Program-made: the position numbers and the translations under genes | Part shown: positions 36,531 to 49,200 of the stretch, in pieces | Numbering within the stretch: position 1 is the first letter of the stretch | Layout of the letters: every line of letters begins with the position of its first letter | The notes under the pieces: model-generated | Databases searched by the model: none | What the model saw: only the letters and a program-made list of their open reading frames with translations | Told to the model about the DNA's origin: nothing | Source: Sodiomyces alkalinus F11 | Taxonomy: Eukaryota; Ascomycota; Sordariomycetes; Glomerellales; Plectosphaerellaceae | Direction: 5' to 3' | Assembly: GCF_003711515.1 (NCBI RefSeq) | Contig: NW_021167082.1 | Location: forward strand, 1,853,691-1,917,690 | DNA: 64,000 nucleotides

Positions 36531-37365
36531 AAGCTATTCTTTTTCCGAGTTATCCTTACTAATCGACTCGTCCCGGCTCTTATTATAATCCTTCGCACGA
36601 GTCTTTTTAACCTTCCGGACCGTGTCTTAGTTTTCCTTTAGCTTTTTATACTTCCGCGCGATATACCCCTTTCTATTATAGTTATAGTATATCTAAGTCT
36701 CTTACTTCGCTTTCCTATCGCTAACACGGTTTACTCCGCCTATCTTCGTATCGTTATCGGTATCCTTCTTTACGGTTATATAGTCTTAAGCTTATTTATC
36801 GTAGTTTTATTTAAACTAATAGCCTTCGAGTTTCCCGGCGATCTCTTATACGCTATTAACCTATATAGTATGGTAGTTAGTAGGGATTCGGGCGGAGATA
36901 AGTTTATCCCGAAATCGCGAAATAATCGCTTTTTTAAGGAATAAGATCTATATAGTAGCTTCTTATTCGGTATTACCTATACAGGTAATCTATCTTTTAA
37001 AATAAGGCAGGAAGGCGGTAAATAACTTATCGGTTTATTAACGAATTATACGTAAGGCTTAGGCGGCCTATAATTATTCCGTCGGGTTAAGGTAGGTATA
37101 ATTAAGATACGCTATAAAGCTATTAGGGTTTATAAGCTTACTTAGCCTATCGCTTTTATAGAAGGCTAATATAACCTATTATACTTCGAGCCCTAAGTAA
37201 TTATAGATTATATACTAAGCTTATATATTATTCTAGAATAAATCGCTATCGATTATAAGCTTTTACAGTATCGCGTAGGCCTACGCGCTATAGTATACTT
37301 ATTTCCCTAAGAACTTCGCCGGGCTATCAATAGTCTTACGGGGTATCGCTATTAAGGTCGGGGCG
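36531..37365 (-). pseudogene. gypsy E gag, C-terminal part
   Basis: Minus strand. The capsid-like region reads SPAKFLGKQVYYSAQAYAIL near 37260-37320. The zinc knuckle near 36670 reads YYNYNRKGYIARKYKKLKEN: exact CCHC spacing with all four ligands Tyr. The frame breaks at the D insertion (GGGCG, 37361-37365) and resumes at 56050. Confidence 0.75.
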
Positions 37366-37716
37366 TGTCAGGTGCCTGCAGCAGTGGTCACAATAGGTCC
37401 CCAGTATAAACCGACAGGGGTCTAGGTATACCTAGTCCAAGACCCCTCGAGGCATAAACAAAGCAAGTTATCACATAGCAAACACAATAGCCCCTCAAAG
37501 CAAATAAGGCAGCCCTCGAGGAAGCAAATAAACAGCCCTTAAGGAGTAAAGCATAGTCTTAAGGAGCGAGGGAGCCTCCCCCTTTAAAAGGGGAGGCTAG
37601 CGATTAATCTAATTCTTTAGCTACCCCTATACTTTTCCTATTATAACCCTATCGTAATCCTATCTAGTTCCTTACTTAGCCCTACCTTTTCACTCTTTAC
37701 GACTACCTATTTAATA
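37366..37716 (+). repeat. 5' LTR of gypsy D, partly unmutated
   Basis: 351 bp, start TGTCAGGTGCC, end TTTAATA. The first about 200 bases keep many CpA sites (CACAATAGG, GCATAAACAAAGCAAG, CACATAGCAAACACAATAG) that are TpA in the partner at 55699. From about 37600 both copies look equally mutated. Confidence 0.93.
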
Positions 37717-37739
37717 TTTTAATCGCTCTACCCTCTAAG

Positions 37740-39220
37740 GGCGCGAAGACCGTTAAGGAGAGTTACTAAGATATCTAACTATCACGAAAGAAACGATCCT
37801 ACCTTCGATTTTAATAAGGCTACTAGTTAGTTCGAGCGGTAGCTCCGCGATAGCGAGACCGCCTATATAAAGGACGCCCACGACCCTACCGATAAGGAAG
37901 ATAACAGGGGCACGCCGGGAACTAATACTACTCCCACCTTTACTACCGTACCGGTACCTATTCCTGCCCCTATACCTACTCCTATCGCTAGCATTACCTC
38001 TACCACTACCTTTTCCCCTATCGCCGTCCCCGTTCCTCCTATAACTATAATAGGACCCGCGTATAACCCTAACCTGCCCCCGCATATAAACGTTAACCCA
38101 GCCACGCTAATAGAGGAATAACTAAATAAACGCGTTAAGTGGATAAAGGCGTAAAACCACTATAAGCGTAAGCTCGCTTACCTCGCTAAGCTCGAGGCGG
38201 ACACTACTACTATCGCTACCGCCGCTATTAATCCCACCATTAATCCTAACCCGGCCGATATTACCTACTATCGTATAGCTAAACCTTAACGTCGTATTAT
38301 TATAACCCTACTAGAATCCTAGTATACCCACGATATATCCACGACTACGTCTATATAAGGATCGGCCACCTAAGCTAAGTTTAACTTCCCCCTACCTAAA
38401 TAGGATAGCGTATCCTAAGCCAAGTATCGTACGTTTATCTAGGAGACGAATTAGCGGTTTAACCTAGATTCCTAGTCCTTCCCCACGGACGCTACGAAGA
38501 ACTACTTCGTTATATTATACCTCTCCTATTACCTTAAGGAGCGCTAGTAGGCTAAACTACGATATAAGTATAATAGCGACTCTAATAGGGTTAGCTAAGC
38601 CGCCCTATAAGCCTGGCTATCCCGCTAGATTAATAATAATAATACCCGCCTATAAGAAGTAGCAGTGTAGATCTAGAGCGAAGCTATCTTATCCTAGAGA
38701 GAGGGAGAGTCCTACGCTAAGTTTATATAACGGTAGGAAGCCCTAGAGTCGGAACTGCCGGGCGAGCTCCTAGATTAGTAAAGGATTTAGATAGTGCTAA
38801 TAAGGGTGCTCCCGCCTATTCAGGACTATATAGTGTTTATAGGGGTTCCTAAGGATTACTAGGACCTAGCCCCGGCCTACTATAGGGCGGAGGCCTTAAC
38901 TATTACCGATAGTTTAACCGTTAGCCGGATAGACTTTTAGTCTACTACCTAATAACGTCGTCTCCGCTCGCGTGCCTATAGTTATAACCCCCACTCTCCG
39001 GCCACCTACGGTTCTATTAATAGCCCTGCTTCTGCCCTTATTCCTACGCCCACTCCCGCTCCTAGTTACCCTATACGCCCTAGACCGTTATCGTACCTCG
39101 ACTCTATCACTTACTATAACTATAACTAAAAAGCGCACTACGCTACTATATGCCCTAGCCCCTATTCCGAGTAACGCTTAAATAACGGTAACCCGAATAC
39201 CTAACCCGTGTCCACGTCTT
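37740..39220 (+). pseudogene. gypsy D gag
   Basis: Plus strand. It starts near the end of the primer-binding region, with a Pro/Thr-rich N-terminal part near 37920-38090 (VPVPIPAPIPTPIAS). The capsid-like core is near 38400-38900 (KNYFVILYLSYYLKER, ESELPGELLD). A zinc knuckle near 39110-39155 reads YYNYN-stop-KAHYATIC: exact CCHC spacing with His and last Cys kept. Open frames on the minus strand at 37753-38105 and another plus frame at 38972-39181 are shadows of this gene. Confidence 0.78.
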
Positions 39221-42200
39221 ATCCTATAATCGGCCGTGTTACGGGTAAGGTGCCCTAAGAACTATACCCGCCTCGGACTACCCCTACTACTATACTAGTA
39301 AAGGTATATATATCCTTTCGCCGAGGTAGGGAATAGGTATAAACGTCGGCTCTCCTTAACGGAGGCGCCGATATTAACGTTTTAGATCGGTCCCTCCTAG
39401 GACCTAGTTAGGTTCCTAAGGGGTCCCCGGTTCCTTTATCCTGGATTACGGAAGGATAAACGAAGATAACCCTAGGGTCCACCTATAGGGTTATCGTTGT
39501 AACCGACTATTAGGGACGGAACAGAGTATAGCGCGCCGAATTTTATATTATAGACCTCGATCCCTAAAGCGTAAAGATTATCTTAGGGAGGCCGTAGCTT
39601 ACGGGCGTTAACCCTATAATTAATTAGCAGGATAGCATATAGACCTACCCCTTAAACTATAAGGAACTTAGTGTAGTCACGACTCTAAAAGCCCTATATA
39701 AAGCGGAAAGAGAAGCTAAGTCTATCCTTACTCTAACCTATCTAGGTTCTATAAGGGGCCTACGTATCGGCTATATTAGCCTTAACGGCCTAGGAAACCC
39801 TTCAGTAGGATATAGAGACGAATTCTTAGAAGACGTGGCCTACCGTGATCTAGACGGGGACCTAGTAGCTACCCCCACGCTACCGGAATAGTATTAAGAT
39901 TTCGCTAATATCTTTAATATTAAAAGCGCCGGGAGGCTACCGACGGACTAGTAATAGGATTATACGATTAAAATCGAGGAAAGGAAAAAGCCGCCCTATA
40001 GTCCTATCTACTCCCTCGCTGTATAAGAGCTTAAGGCGCTACGTTAGTACTTACAAGATACCGTTACGAAAGGGTGGATTAGACTATCTATTAGTCCGGC
40101 CGGCGCGCCTATCCTATTCGTCCTAAAGAAGGGCGGTAAGCTACGCCTCTATATTAATTATAAGGGGCTGAATAAGGTGATTATTAAGGATCGTACCCTA
40201 TTACCCCTTATCCACGAAATCTTAGATCGTTTATCTTTAGCGTAGTACTATAGTAAGCTAGATCTTAAGGATATATACTATCGGCTTTATATACGGGCAG
40301 GTAATAAATAGAAGACGGCGTTCCGTACCAATTACGGCCACTACGAGTACCTTATTATACTATTCGGGTTAACTAACACGCCCGTAAGCTTCTAGCGGTA
40401 TATTAATTAGGCGCTAATAGGCCTTATTAATACTATTTACGTTATATACCTTAACGATATCGTTATCTATAGTAAGGACTTAGTTACCCACCGCATGTAT
40501 ATCCACGAGGTCCTTATAAGGCTTAGGTAGTAGTCCATGTATACTAACCCTCATAAGTGCGAATTCGAGACTAGAGATATCGAGTTCCTCGGGTTTATCT
40601 ATAGCCTAAATAGGGTACGTATAGACCTATCCCGCGTTAAGGCTATCCGCGACTAGGAGCTCCCTAATAGTATTAAGAAGATACAGATCTTCCTAGGTTT
40701 TACGGATTTCTATAAACGTTTTATTCGGAATTACTCTAAGGTCGCTACCCCTCTTGTAGACTATCTAAAAGGGGGATATATTAGGGTCCTTATACTATCC
40801 CCGTAGGCCTAGTCTACGTTTAAGAAAATAAAGCTATTATTTTAGAAAGCGCCCGTGTTACGGCACTTTAATCCCGCTCTACTAATACGTATTAAGCCAA
40901 ACGCCTCTACTTTCGTAATTAGGGCCGTTATTAGTTAGCTCGAGGATAGGCTATAAAGACCTATCGTATTTATATCGCGTAAGCTTTATAGCGCTAAACT
41001 TAATTATAGCACGCCCGATTCTGAGCTTATAGCTATTATCGAGTCTTTTCAGATATAGCGCCACTACGTGGCCTATAGTCAGAGCCCTATTATCGTTCTA
41101 ATAGACTACCTAAACTATCGTTATCTACTAAATAAGCCTAAGCTAAAGGGATAGCACGTATAGTGGCTTAAGGAGCTTACCCTATTTGATTTTAAGATCC
41201 GGCACCGCCCGGGGACAATAAACCCCGTGGATAGGTTATTAAGGAAGCCCTAATATACGCCCTATAAGCGTGCCCTGGTTACTAACCGGGCTAAGGCGGT
41301 AGAGTCTTTTTCTAAGCGTTTTATAGGCTATATCGGGAACCAGGGTAATTCCCGTAATAGTACCCGTGCTGTTTTTCCCGCTCCTCCTACCTTAGTAGTT
41401 AACACGTAAGTGGATAACCTTTCTTTAGAGTCTTTTTCGAAGTATTCTGCCTTAGGCCTATATAGGACCTAGTATAGTACCCGCGCTATTCCCGCTCTTA
41501 ACTCCCCCTTACCGGAAAAGGTAGTAAAGGCGTAAACGGATAACCTTCCTATCTTAGAGTCTTTTTCGAGGTAATTTATTTTAGGCCTTATCGGGAACTA
41601 GCGTGGTTCCCGCACTACCCCCGATTCTAACCCTATTTTTCCCGCTCTTAATTTCCCTACCTTACTAGAAGAGGTAGTAGAGGCGTAAGCGGAAGACCCT
41701 TTTTACGCCCGTTAGCAAGAAGCCCACGGCGACGATACTATATACAGATAGTAGTCTAAGAGTAGTAATATCCTTCGTTTTAAGAATCGTGTTCTTATAC
41801 TAGACCACTCTAGCCTCCGTTAGAAGGTCCTATAGTATTTCTATAATAGACCTAGCGTAGGGCATTATAGGGTCGTAAGGACTAGTAAAGGAATTCGGAC
41901 TTCTACTTTTAGGATTATTTACCCAGGGATATCCGGCAGTTTATACCCATCTATACTATCTATTAACGCACTAAGCCGCGGTACTATAAGTCTTATAGCG
42001 AGCTAGCGAGTCTCCTAATACTCTAACACCCCTTTATAGAGATATCTATTAACTTTATCACGGGGCTACCGCTAGTCTATAGCCTAGGCTATAAACGGGA
42101 TACTATCCTTATAGTGATATACCGCCTAATAAAGTACTCGATTTATATCCCTTCGAGTAGTAGTCTAATAGCAGAAGGGTTAGCGGAGTCCCTATAGTAT

Positions 42201-43110
42201 TACGTTTTCCGTACTTTTAGGTTACCCGATAGCATTATATCTAATCGCGGGGCCTTATTTATAAGTCGTTTTTAGGTAACGCTTTATCGATATTTACGTA
42301 TAGTTAGGCGCCTATCTATAACGTAGCACCCGTAGACAGATAGATAGACGGAGCGATAGAATTAGAACCTTAAGCACTACCTCCGCGTATTCTATTCGCA
42401 GGAATAGGAAAACTAGGTCAACCGATTACCGTTAGTAGAGTTCACGTATAATACGGCGTGGCACTCCGCGATATATTATACCCTGTCCGATATATTAATA
42501 GGCTATAACCCCCGAGGTCCTAATAAAGTATAGCTCCTAAGAGTAGGCGAGGTCCGCGCCGCCGAAGCTAAGACTCGGGCGGAATACCTTATAGCCTAGC
42601 GCCAGTCTATTTCGGATCTTATTAAGAGAGCCTAGGTTTCCTACGAATAGTACTATAATAACGGTCGGGCCTAGCGTTTATTTAAAGTCGATAAGTATAT
42701 ACTGCTATCCACGAAGAATATCCGGCAGAAAAGACCGTCGAAAAAGCTTAGCGATAAGTTTATCGGCCCCTATAAGGTAACTAAGATTATCGGCACGTAT
42801 AGCCTGGCTTACTAGCTAGTACTGCTAAAATATATAAGGATCTATAACGTATTCCCGGTTTCCCTACTAGAACTATAGAGGTCCCGTGATAAGTTATAAC
42901 CGGAACCACCCGTAATCGATATTAAACCGGACTCGGATAAGTACGAGGTTAAAGCCATCCTGGACTACCGGTATTAGGGTAAGCGACGCTAGTACTTAAT
43001 TAAATAGGTAGGGTATAGCGATAAAGAAAATACCTAGAAGCCGAAGCGGAATATCCACGATAAACTCATTAACGCCTACTTTAAGGTAAGACTATTAGGG
43101 AACTAAATAG
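39221..43110 (+). pseudogene. gypsy D pol (protease, RT, RNase H, integrase, chromodomain)
   Basis: Protease near 39350 reads LLNGGADINVLDRSLLG (catalytic Asp to Asn). RT near 40070-40700: GWIRLSISPAGAPILFV, KLRLYINYKGLN, YLNDIVIYSKD (YLDD to YLND), [35 protein letters not shown]. RNase H near 40850-41220 ends RHRPGTINPVDRLL. Integrase near 42050-42480: INFITGLPLV and SIISNRGALF, both catalytic Asp now Asn, then YNTAWHSAI-like text. The chromodomain near 42940-43105 reads YEVKAILDYRY and NIHDKLINAYFKV. It is long and still alignable in spite of stops. Confidence 0.9.
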
Positions 43111-43277
43111 GTTTACACACTATTCCTATAGAAGACCATATAGACACGACGTAAGGATATTATTCTACCTTTCCCCCTCCTTACGGATAATAAGACTTAC
43201 TAGGAACCTAATTAGTTTATATACTATTCTTATAGGGGACCCGATAAAGATACGATGTACATATCGGCTATACTAAT
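43111..43277. other. D 3' non-coding segment before F
   Basis: No gene seen. Ends with the F target site CTAAT at 43273-43277. The same D non-coding stretch resumes at 53116-53589, which is also without a recognised gene. Confidence 0.6.
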
Positions 43278-43625
43278 TAATACGCCTCTAGCGAGGATAG
43301 CGTAAGCACTATCCGCTCTATGGCTAAGCGGATAGCGCGGGCGCTATTCGCGCGGATAGAGGATATATAGCTCTGGCACTATCCGTACGGATAGGGAACG
43401 TATAGCGCCCGGACCACGCGCGGGAATAGCGTAGTATAGATACTCGGGTTATAGTTAGACCGGACCGGTTAAGGGATATACCCTTAGCGCGGTTCCCCTT
43501 TTATTTAGCAGAAGATATCTTTATTCTACCCTTATATACTAGAGTAAAGGTCGCCCTTTTAAACCTTAGAAGCCCTAGGTCTAATAATACTGGCTAGCTG
43601 GGGGATATACCGGATAGGTATATTA
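43278..43625 (+). repeat. 5' LTR of gypsy F, palindrome-rich
   Basis: 348 bp, start TAATACGCC, end ATATTA. Contains a 9-bp hairpin (43309-43317 with 43327-43335, CTATCCGCT) and a perfect 16-bp palindrome CTATCCGTACGGATAG at 43379-43394. The CTATCCG/CGGATAG word recurs five times in about 90 bases. Confidence 0.92.
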
Positions 43626-43789
43626 AATAGTAGTAACTAAGCTTTTAGGTAAGGTTTATATACCGCTACCCGGCGCGAACTACGTATACTAAAACTAAAT
43701 AAGCACGTAGTATATTAATAGAATTATTATAACCGCTAGCGCGCTAGGCGAAGACACCTCTCCTTCGCTAGACTGAAGCGTGGAGTATA

Positions 43790-46200
43790 TAAGGACTATA
43801 ATCTACTACTTGCACGCAGGCTTAACGACTATACTAACCTCGCTAATAAGAACCTAACGTGGAACCTACGCTCCGCTATTATAACCGATATAAACCTCCC
43901 CGATAATTCCCCTTATCCGCGAAACGCTAAAAGCGCGAAAACCCTTATTAAGTTTTTAGACGATTACCCGGAGCTTATCGCTAATCTCCTCACGGCTAAA
44001 GATATAGCTCTACTTAATATAGTTAGGAGGGCTATATACGCTCCGGGAACCGCCGGCGTAAGCGGCCTAACCTTAAGAGAAAGAATTTCGCGATTAGAGT
44101 CCGTATCCGACGTATCCTACCTAAAGAAATAGGTCCGAATACCGGATAATATCGTGGACGCGTTTGAAAAATAGCTTAATAGAGAACCTACTTATAGGGA
44201 GATCCTAGCGATAATAGGAGAACTCCGCGACTTTAAGGGGAAGTAGCCTATCCGATTATTTACTATTAGTCCTACTCCCTAAACTAGGTTTAAAGCTAAC
44301 CTAATTAAACTTAGCCGTATCGTAAAGAGCTCCGCCGGGCTTAGCCTTACCTAGCTTACTATAATAGGGCTTAGGATATAAGAGCTAGGTAGTCTACGTT
44401 ATCTTAAGATTACGGGGGAGTTAGGGGAACCGTTATTCACTATAATAAAACCTACTATACTCTTAATCCGTCCTACTATAAAAATAATAGATAAGGAACC
44501 GGTAATTGAAAAGGAGGAACTAATATACTCCCTAAGTAAATCCTCCTTATACTAATCGCCTATATCCTACTTATGTCCTACTAAGACTATTACTTACTAT
44601 TTAATCGCTATAGAACGCTAAACGTCCGATACCCCTAGCTATACCTTTTCGGCCGACTATCTAGTTAACTCCGAGGGTATAGTATCTAGTACGGGTATAC
44701 CCGGACCTAGCCGATAAAACACTTGTTATAGTAGCGGATAGTAGGATAAAACGCCTCCTCCTCCTCCTCCGCCGCTAATATAGCCGCTAACTTACCCGCC
44801 CTTTACGGGCGGAGATTAAACGTATATACGCTAATCCGACTTACTCGCTATTATCGGGGAGTTTTAGCGCGGGGCGTAGCCGTAATAGCTTTAGCACCGC
44901 TTTAAGGCGGATAACCTTGGATATTTCGACCCGCCGATATACTTTACCGTAAGCCAGGATATCCGTACCGAAGGAACTAAGCTTATCTTCCTAGACGTGT
45001 TTTATTTCACGGATGCTATAGAGTAATACACCGGCCTAAACGCCGGGTATCGTAAGGCCTTTCCGCGTAGTATTACCTAATACCTTTCAAGCGAGGCCTT
45101 TAAATAGTTTATAAGTCTAGATAGCGGTAACTATATATTCTATAACTAATAAGCCACTCTAAAGGACTAAAAGGACGCTTTTAAAAGATAGTTCCGACTC
45201 CCGCGTAAAGAAGCTAAATATAAGCTACGCCGAGAAAAGTATACCCTAAAAGATATCGTTAACCGTTATAACCTCCGTGTGTTTACCGATAGAGTAGTCC
45301 GATTAGCTAAGGTAGCCGATAAACCGAAAGGGAAGTACTTATCTATTATTTAGGATAAGCTAAACGCTAACCTAATAGCGATAGTAGTTTACCCGGGACT
45401 TAAAATAAAATAGGCCGACTTTATAGATAACCTAGCTAGTCTAATACCGGGATAGTATCGGAATTATATATGAGGAATCTAGCGCTAGCTTATTAACCGA
45501 TATAATCTTACTAAGACTAACCGCGGAACGTATAACGCTCCGTTACCGGTTATAGTAGTTTAGTAGCTTACTCCGCGGTATTATAACCGATATTTTAGCC
45601 CGACGCCCGAGTATCGCTATACGCTTTAGCCTAACCATCGCTCCCCGGGACTAAGCTAGTTCCGTTGCTAGAGCGAAAATCGCGCGCTATTAGCACTAAA
45701 CGCTAATCGTTTTACTAATAATAAGGGTTAGCGACTCCTAACTAATAACGCTAACGAGTAGTCTAATTATCGGTACGGGGATTATCGCCGGGACTAACCC
45801 CGAGACTAGGTTAACGCCTCCGCCGAAAAGACCGCTACTAAGCCTATATCCGGAGATACTACCAACGTAAAGCCTAAGAACAAGTACTACTATACTAAGG
45901 TAGACTCCGAGGGTTTTATAGAATCCGAGGATAAGGATAACGCGGAAAATAAGCGGGGCGACTAACTATACTAGGTCGCCGATAGACCCGGATTTATACC
46001 TAAATATACCGATCTCTACTAGGTATACTAAGAGTACGGTAAATACTATTAACCTATAACATTAAATCTAGAGACTATCCGACAGGAGAAGACCTACTCT
46101 TAACCGTACTAATTAGAGAGGTAGGACGGATAGGACTTACCGCTAATTAACGGCGCTATTTAGGAAGTTAGGGATCACTTTAATAGTCCCTACGGGTATA
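43790..46200 (+). pseudogene. gypsy F gag
   Basis: Plus-strand frame of about 800 codons. N-terminal: TWNLRSAIITDINLP, TLIKFLDDYPELIANLL and AIYAPGTAGVSGL near 43860-44080. Pro-rich stretch (PPPPPPPL near 44750). Capsid-like core near 44950-45420 (TEGTKLIFLDVFYFTDAIE, NRYNLRVFTDRVVRLAKVADK). A basic Asn/Arg-rich end runs to about 46100. No clear CCHC knuckle was seen; a Tyr-rich KNKYYYTKV at about 45880 may be a relic. Stops are scattered. Confidence 0.72.
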
Positions 46201-49200
46201 CGTACGCCCGGATCTAAGCCTATAGTTCCCCTATAGGCGCGCTATTCGATATTTACGTTAACTTAGGAGCCTCCCGCTATATAGTAAGCTAGTAGCTCCT
46301 TAGTCGATTCCCCGATAAGTATATCGATTCCACTAAATACACTGTGTTATAGGGTATAGGATTAATAAAGACCCTAGGATAGGCTACCTTTACTATACTA
46401 GTTCGAGGCATAGTAAGTAATAAGACGAAGATTAGCCGCCTATATATCGGGGCTTAGGTTATACCTAAGCTTAACGCCGGTCTTCTCCTAGGATAGGAGT
46501 TTAACTATCCTAATAGTCTAGATATCCTTAATACGTAGGAAGCTATTAATATTAGCGCTTATTAAGATCTAACGGTTTCTATAAGAGTATTCGCTAAACG
46601 TTCTCTAATCTAGCGGAGACTTAAGGCTACTAAATGCTTAATTATTCCGCTATAAGCGTATAGGTTTATACCGATTAATAAACCCGATATTAGCCTTAAC
46701 TCCCTAGAGTTTTTTCCGGATATAGAAGGCTCCCCGAACTATATCCTTAGCGACTAAGCTATAATACCTATTTTTAACACCGATAACCGGCTATTAGTTA
46801 TTGTATAAGGCACTAAGCTAGGCTGTATAGAGCTATTCTACACGGATAGGTATTAGTATACCGACCGCGATAACGCTCGAGATATCCTACTTAAGCGTAT
46901 AAAGGAAGAACCGCCCGCTAAGGGCGAAGGGAATATCTTTTATAAGTATATTACTCCTAAAGGTAAGCTAGGTATCGCTAAAAGCCTAAACGCCCCTATA
47001 CAGATTACTAAAAAGGGAGTAATAATTTACCGGTATAGTAACCGCTTTATACGCCGGTTTAGTAGGATTATCGAGAAGTATCTAAAGGTTTAGACTAACT
47101 AAGGCGTTATCGATATATCTCCCGAGGAATATATAAAGGTCTTTTTAGTTAACGGATAGTATAATTAGAAGATTAGCTAGATGCTATACCCCCTTAGTCG
47201 CGACGATTAAAAGTTCTTAAATAAGACCCTTAATAAACTCTATAAGTAAGGACGAATAGAGTAGCTAATATAGCCTATACTATTCGGAGCCTTAGTATTT
47301 ATTATATAGCGAACCCTAAACGGGAAACGTAAAGGCCGGATAGTGGTTAACCTCTATACCCTAAATAAAGTTATTATTCCTAATACGTACCCGATACCGT
47401 TATAAGACGAGGTAATCCGCCGCCTTTAGGGGAAGAAGTTTATCTCCGTTATTAACGCCCGAGCCTTCTTCTACTAATTCCCGGTATATAAGCCGTACCG
47501 TAAAAGATTTACTATTATCTTATATCGGGGATAGGAATATTTAAAGGTCGCGCTTATAGGCTTCCGTAATTTACTAGCCTACGTCTAACGCTATATAGAT
47601 AAACTGCTTTAACCGTATAAGATATTCGCCGCCGCCTTTATCGACGATATCGTTATAGCCTCTAACACCGAAGAGGAATACGCCTAGTATCTAGAAACCG
47701 TCTTTTCGCTATTTAATCAAAAGCGGATCTTTATCTCCCCGGGTAAATCCTTTATCGGTTACCTATTAGTCTAGCTCCTAGGATTTAAGATCAACGCTTT
47801 AGACCTCTCTAATATAAAGGAACGCACCAAAGCCCTATAAAGGATCCGTCCACCGATATCGCTTTAATCGCTTAAGTAATAGATTAGTATAACCGGATAG
47901 CTATAGCACCTTATTCCGAGGTTCGCCTACCGAATTACCTCCCTTTAATAACGGAAGACTACTCTACTCGCTAAAGCTTATTAGCTGGGAAAAGATAAGG
48001 GGTAAGCCTATAAAGCCTATACTAAATAAACGGTATTTAAACTCACGGCCGAAGAACTAGCGTCGTTTAAGGATATTACGGGCACTTTTACCTCCGAGGT
48101 TTACCTTTTCTATTATAACCTAGGAAAGATCCTCTTTATTTAACTAAACGCCTCTAAGGAGTACGGGTTCTTAGCTATACTATTCTAACTTATTAATAAG
48201 ACTAAATAGCTTATTAAGGGTAGTATTAGTAAGACCCTTATCTATCCGGTACTCTATATTAGTAAGGGCCTTAATACCGCTAAGTAAAAATATTAGCTAA
48301 CCGAATTAGAGGTTACCTGCTTAGTATAGGCTATTCATAAGACCCGGACTATTATATAGTCCGCCCGTTATAATACGACTATTATTCTTACGGATTACGC
48401 CGCTATTATCGGAATTATAAAATTAACTACGCTATCTAGTACCGATAAGACCCGGCTAAATATAAAGCTTATCCTCTCCTCGGAGTTTTTTAGCTAGTTT
48501 TAGTTAGATTATCGGTATATCCCCGGTAAAATAAATATTATAGCCGACGCCCTTTTACGGCTACTTATAACAGATCCTCCGGAAGCGGAAGATAGTAGCG
48601 AGCTAGAACGGATTTAGCACGATTAGGCTATTTAGTACTTCTCTAAGCTTAAGATAGACGCTGACCTATAATAAAGAATTAGCGATAGTTACGCTAATAA
48701 TGCTAAATAAGGACTTATCCTTACCTAGCTATAAAACTATAATTCGCCGGTTAAAATCCCCTTTAAGTTAGATAAAGGGCTCCTTTATTACCTAAAATAA
48801 AGCGGGAAGTATCGCCTTTATATCCCTTTCTCCCTATATTAGGAGTTTATTTAGGCCGCCTACGATAAGCGCTATTACTTTAGCGTTAAGCGAACCTAGT
48901 ACGAGTTAATTAGCCGATTTATTATTCCTAAACTCCGTAAGGAAATTAAGTCTTATATCGCTAATTACTCGACGTATACTACTAATTAGATTAATCGCTA
49001 ACGCCCGCTTAGCGAGATATAGCTAATTATAACTCCCCCTATCCTATTCTATACTATCGCTATAGACTTTATTATCGGCTTACCCAAGGTGCCCTTAGCC
49101 GGTTCTCCTTAATAAAAGGAGGGGTTCCCTTTATTCGACTCCCTCCTTACGGTAACGGATAAGTTCACGAAGGCTACCCTTCTTATCCCTAGCTATAGCA

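Noticed and set aside
37753..38105. Two overlapping minus-strand open frames rich in Gly/Arg
   Set aside because: They are opposite the Pro/Thr-rich N-terminus of D gag. The plus frame continues into the capsid, zinc knuckle and protease, while these stop.
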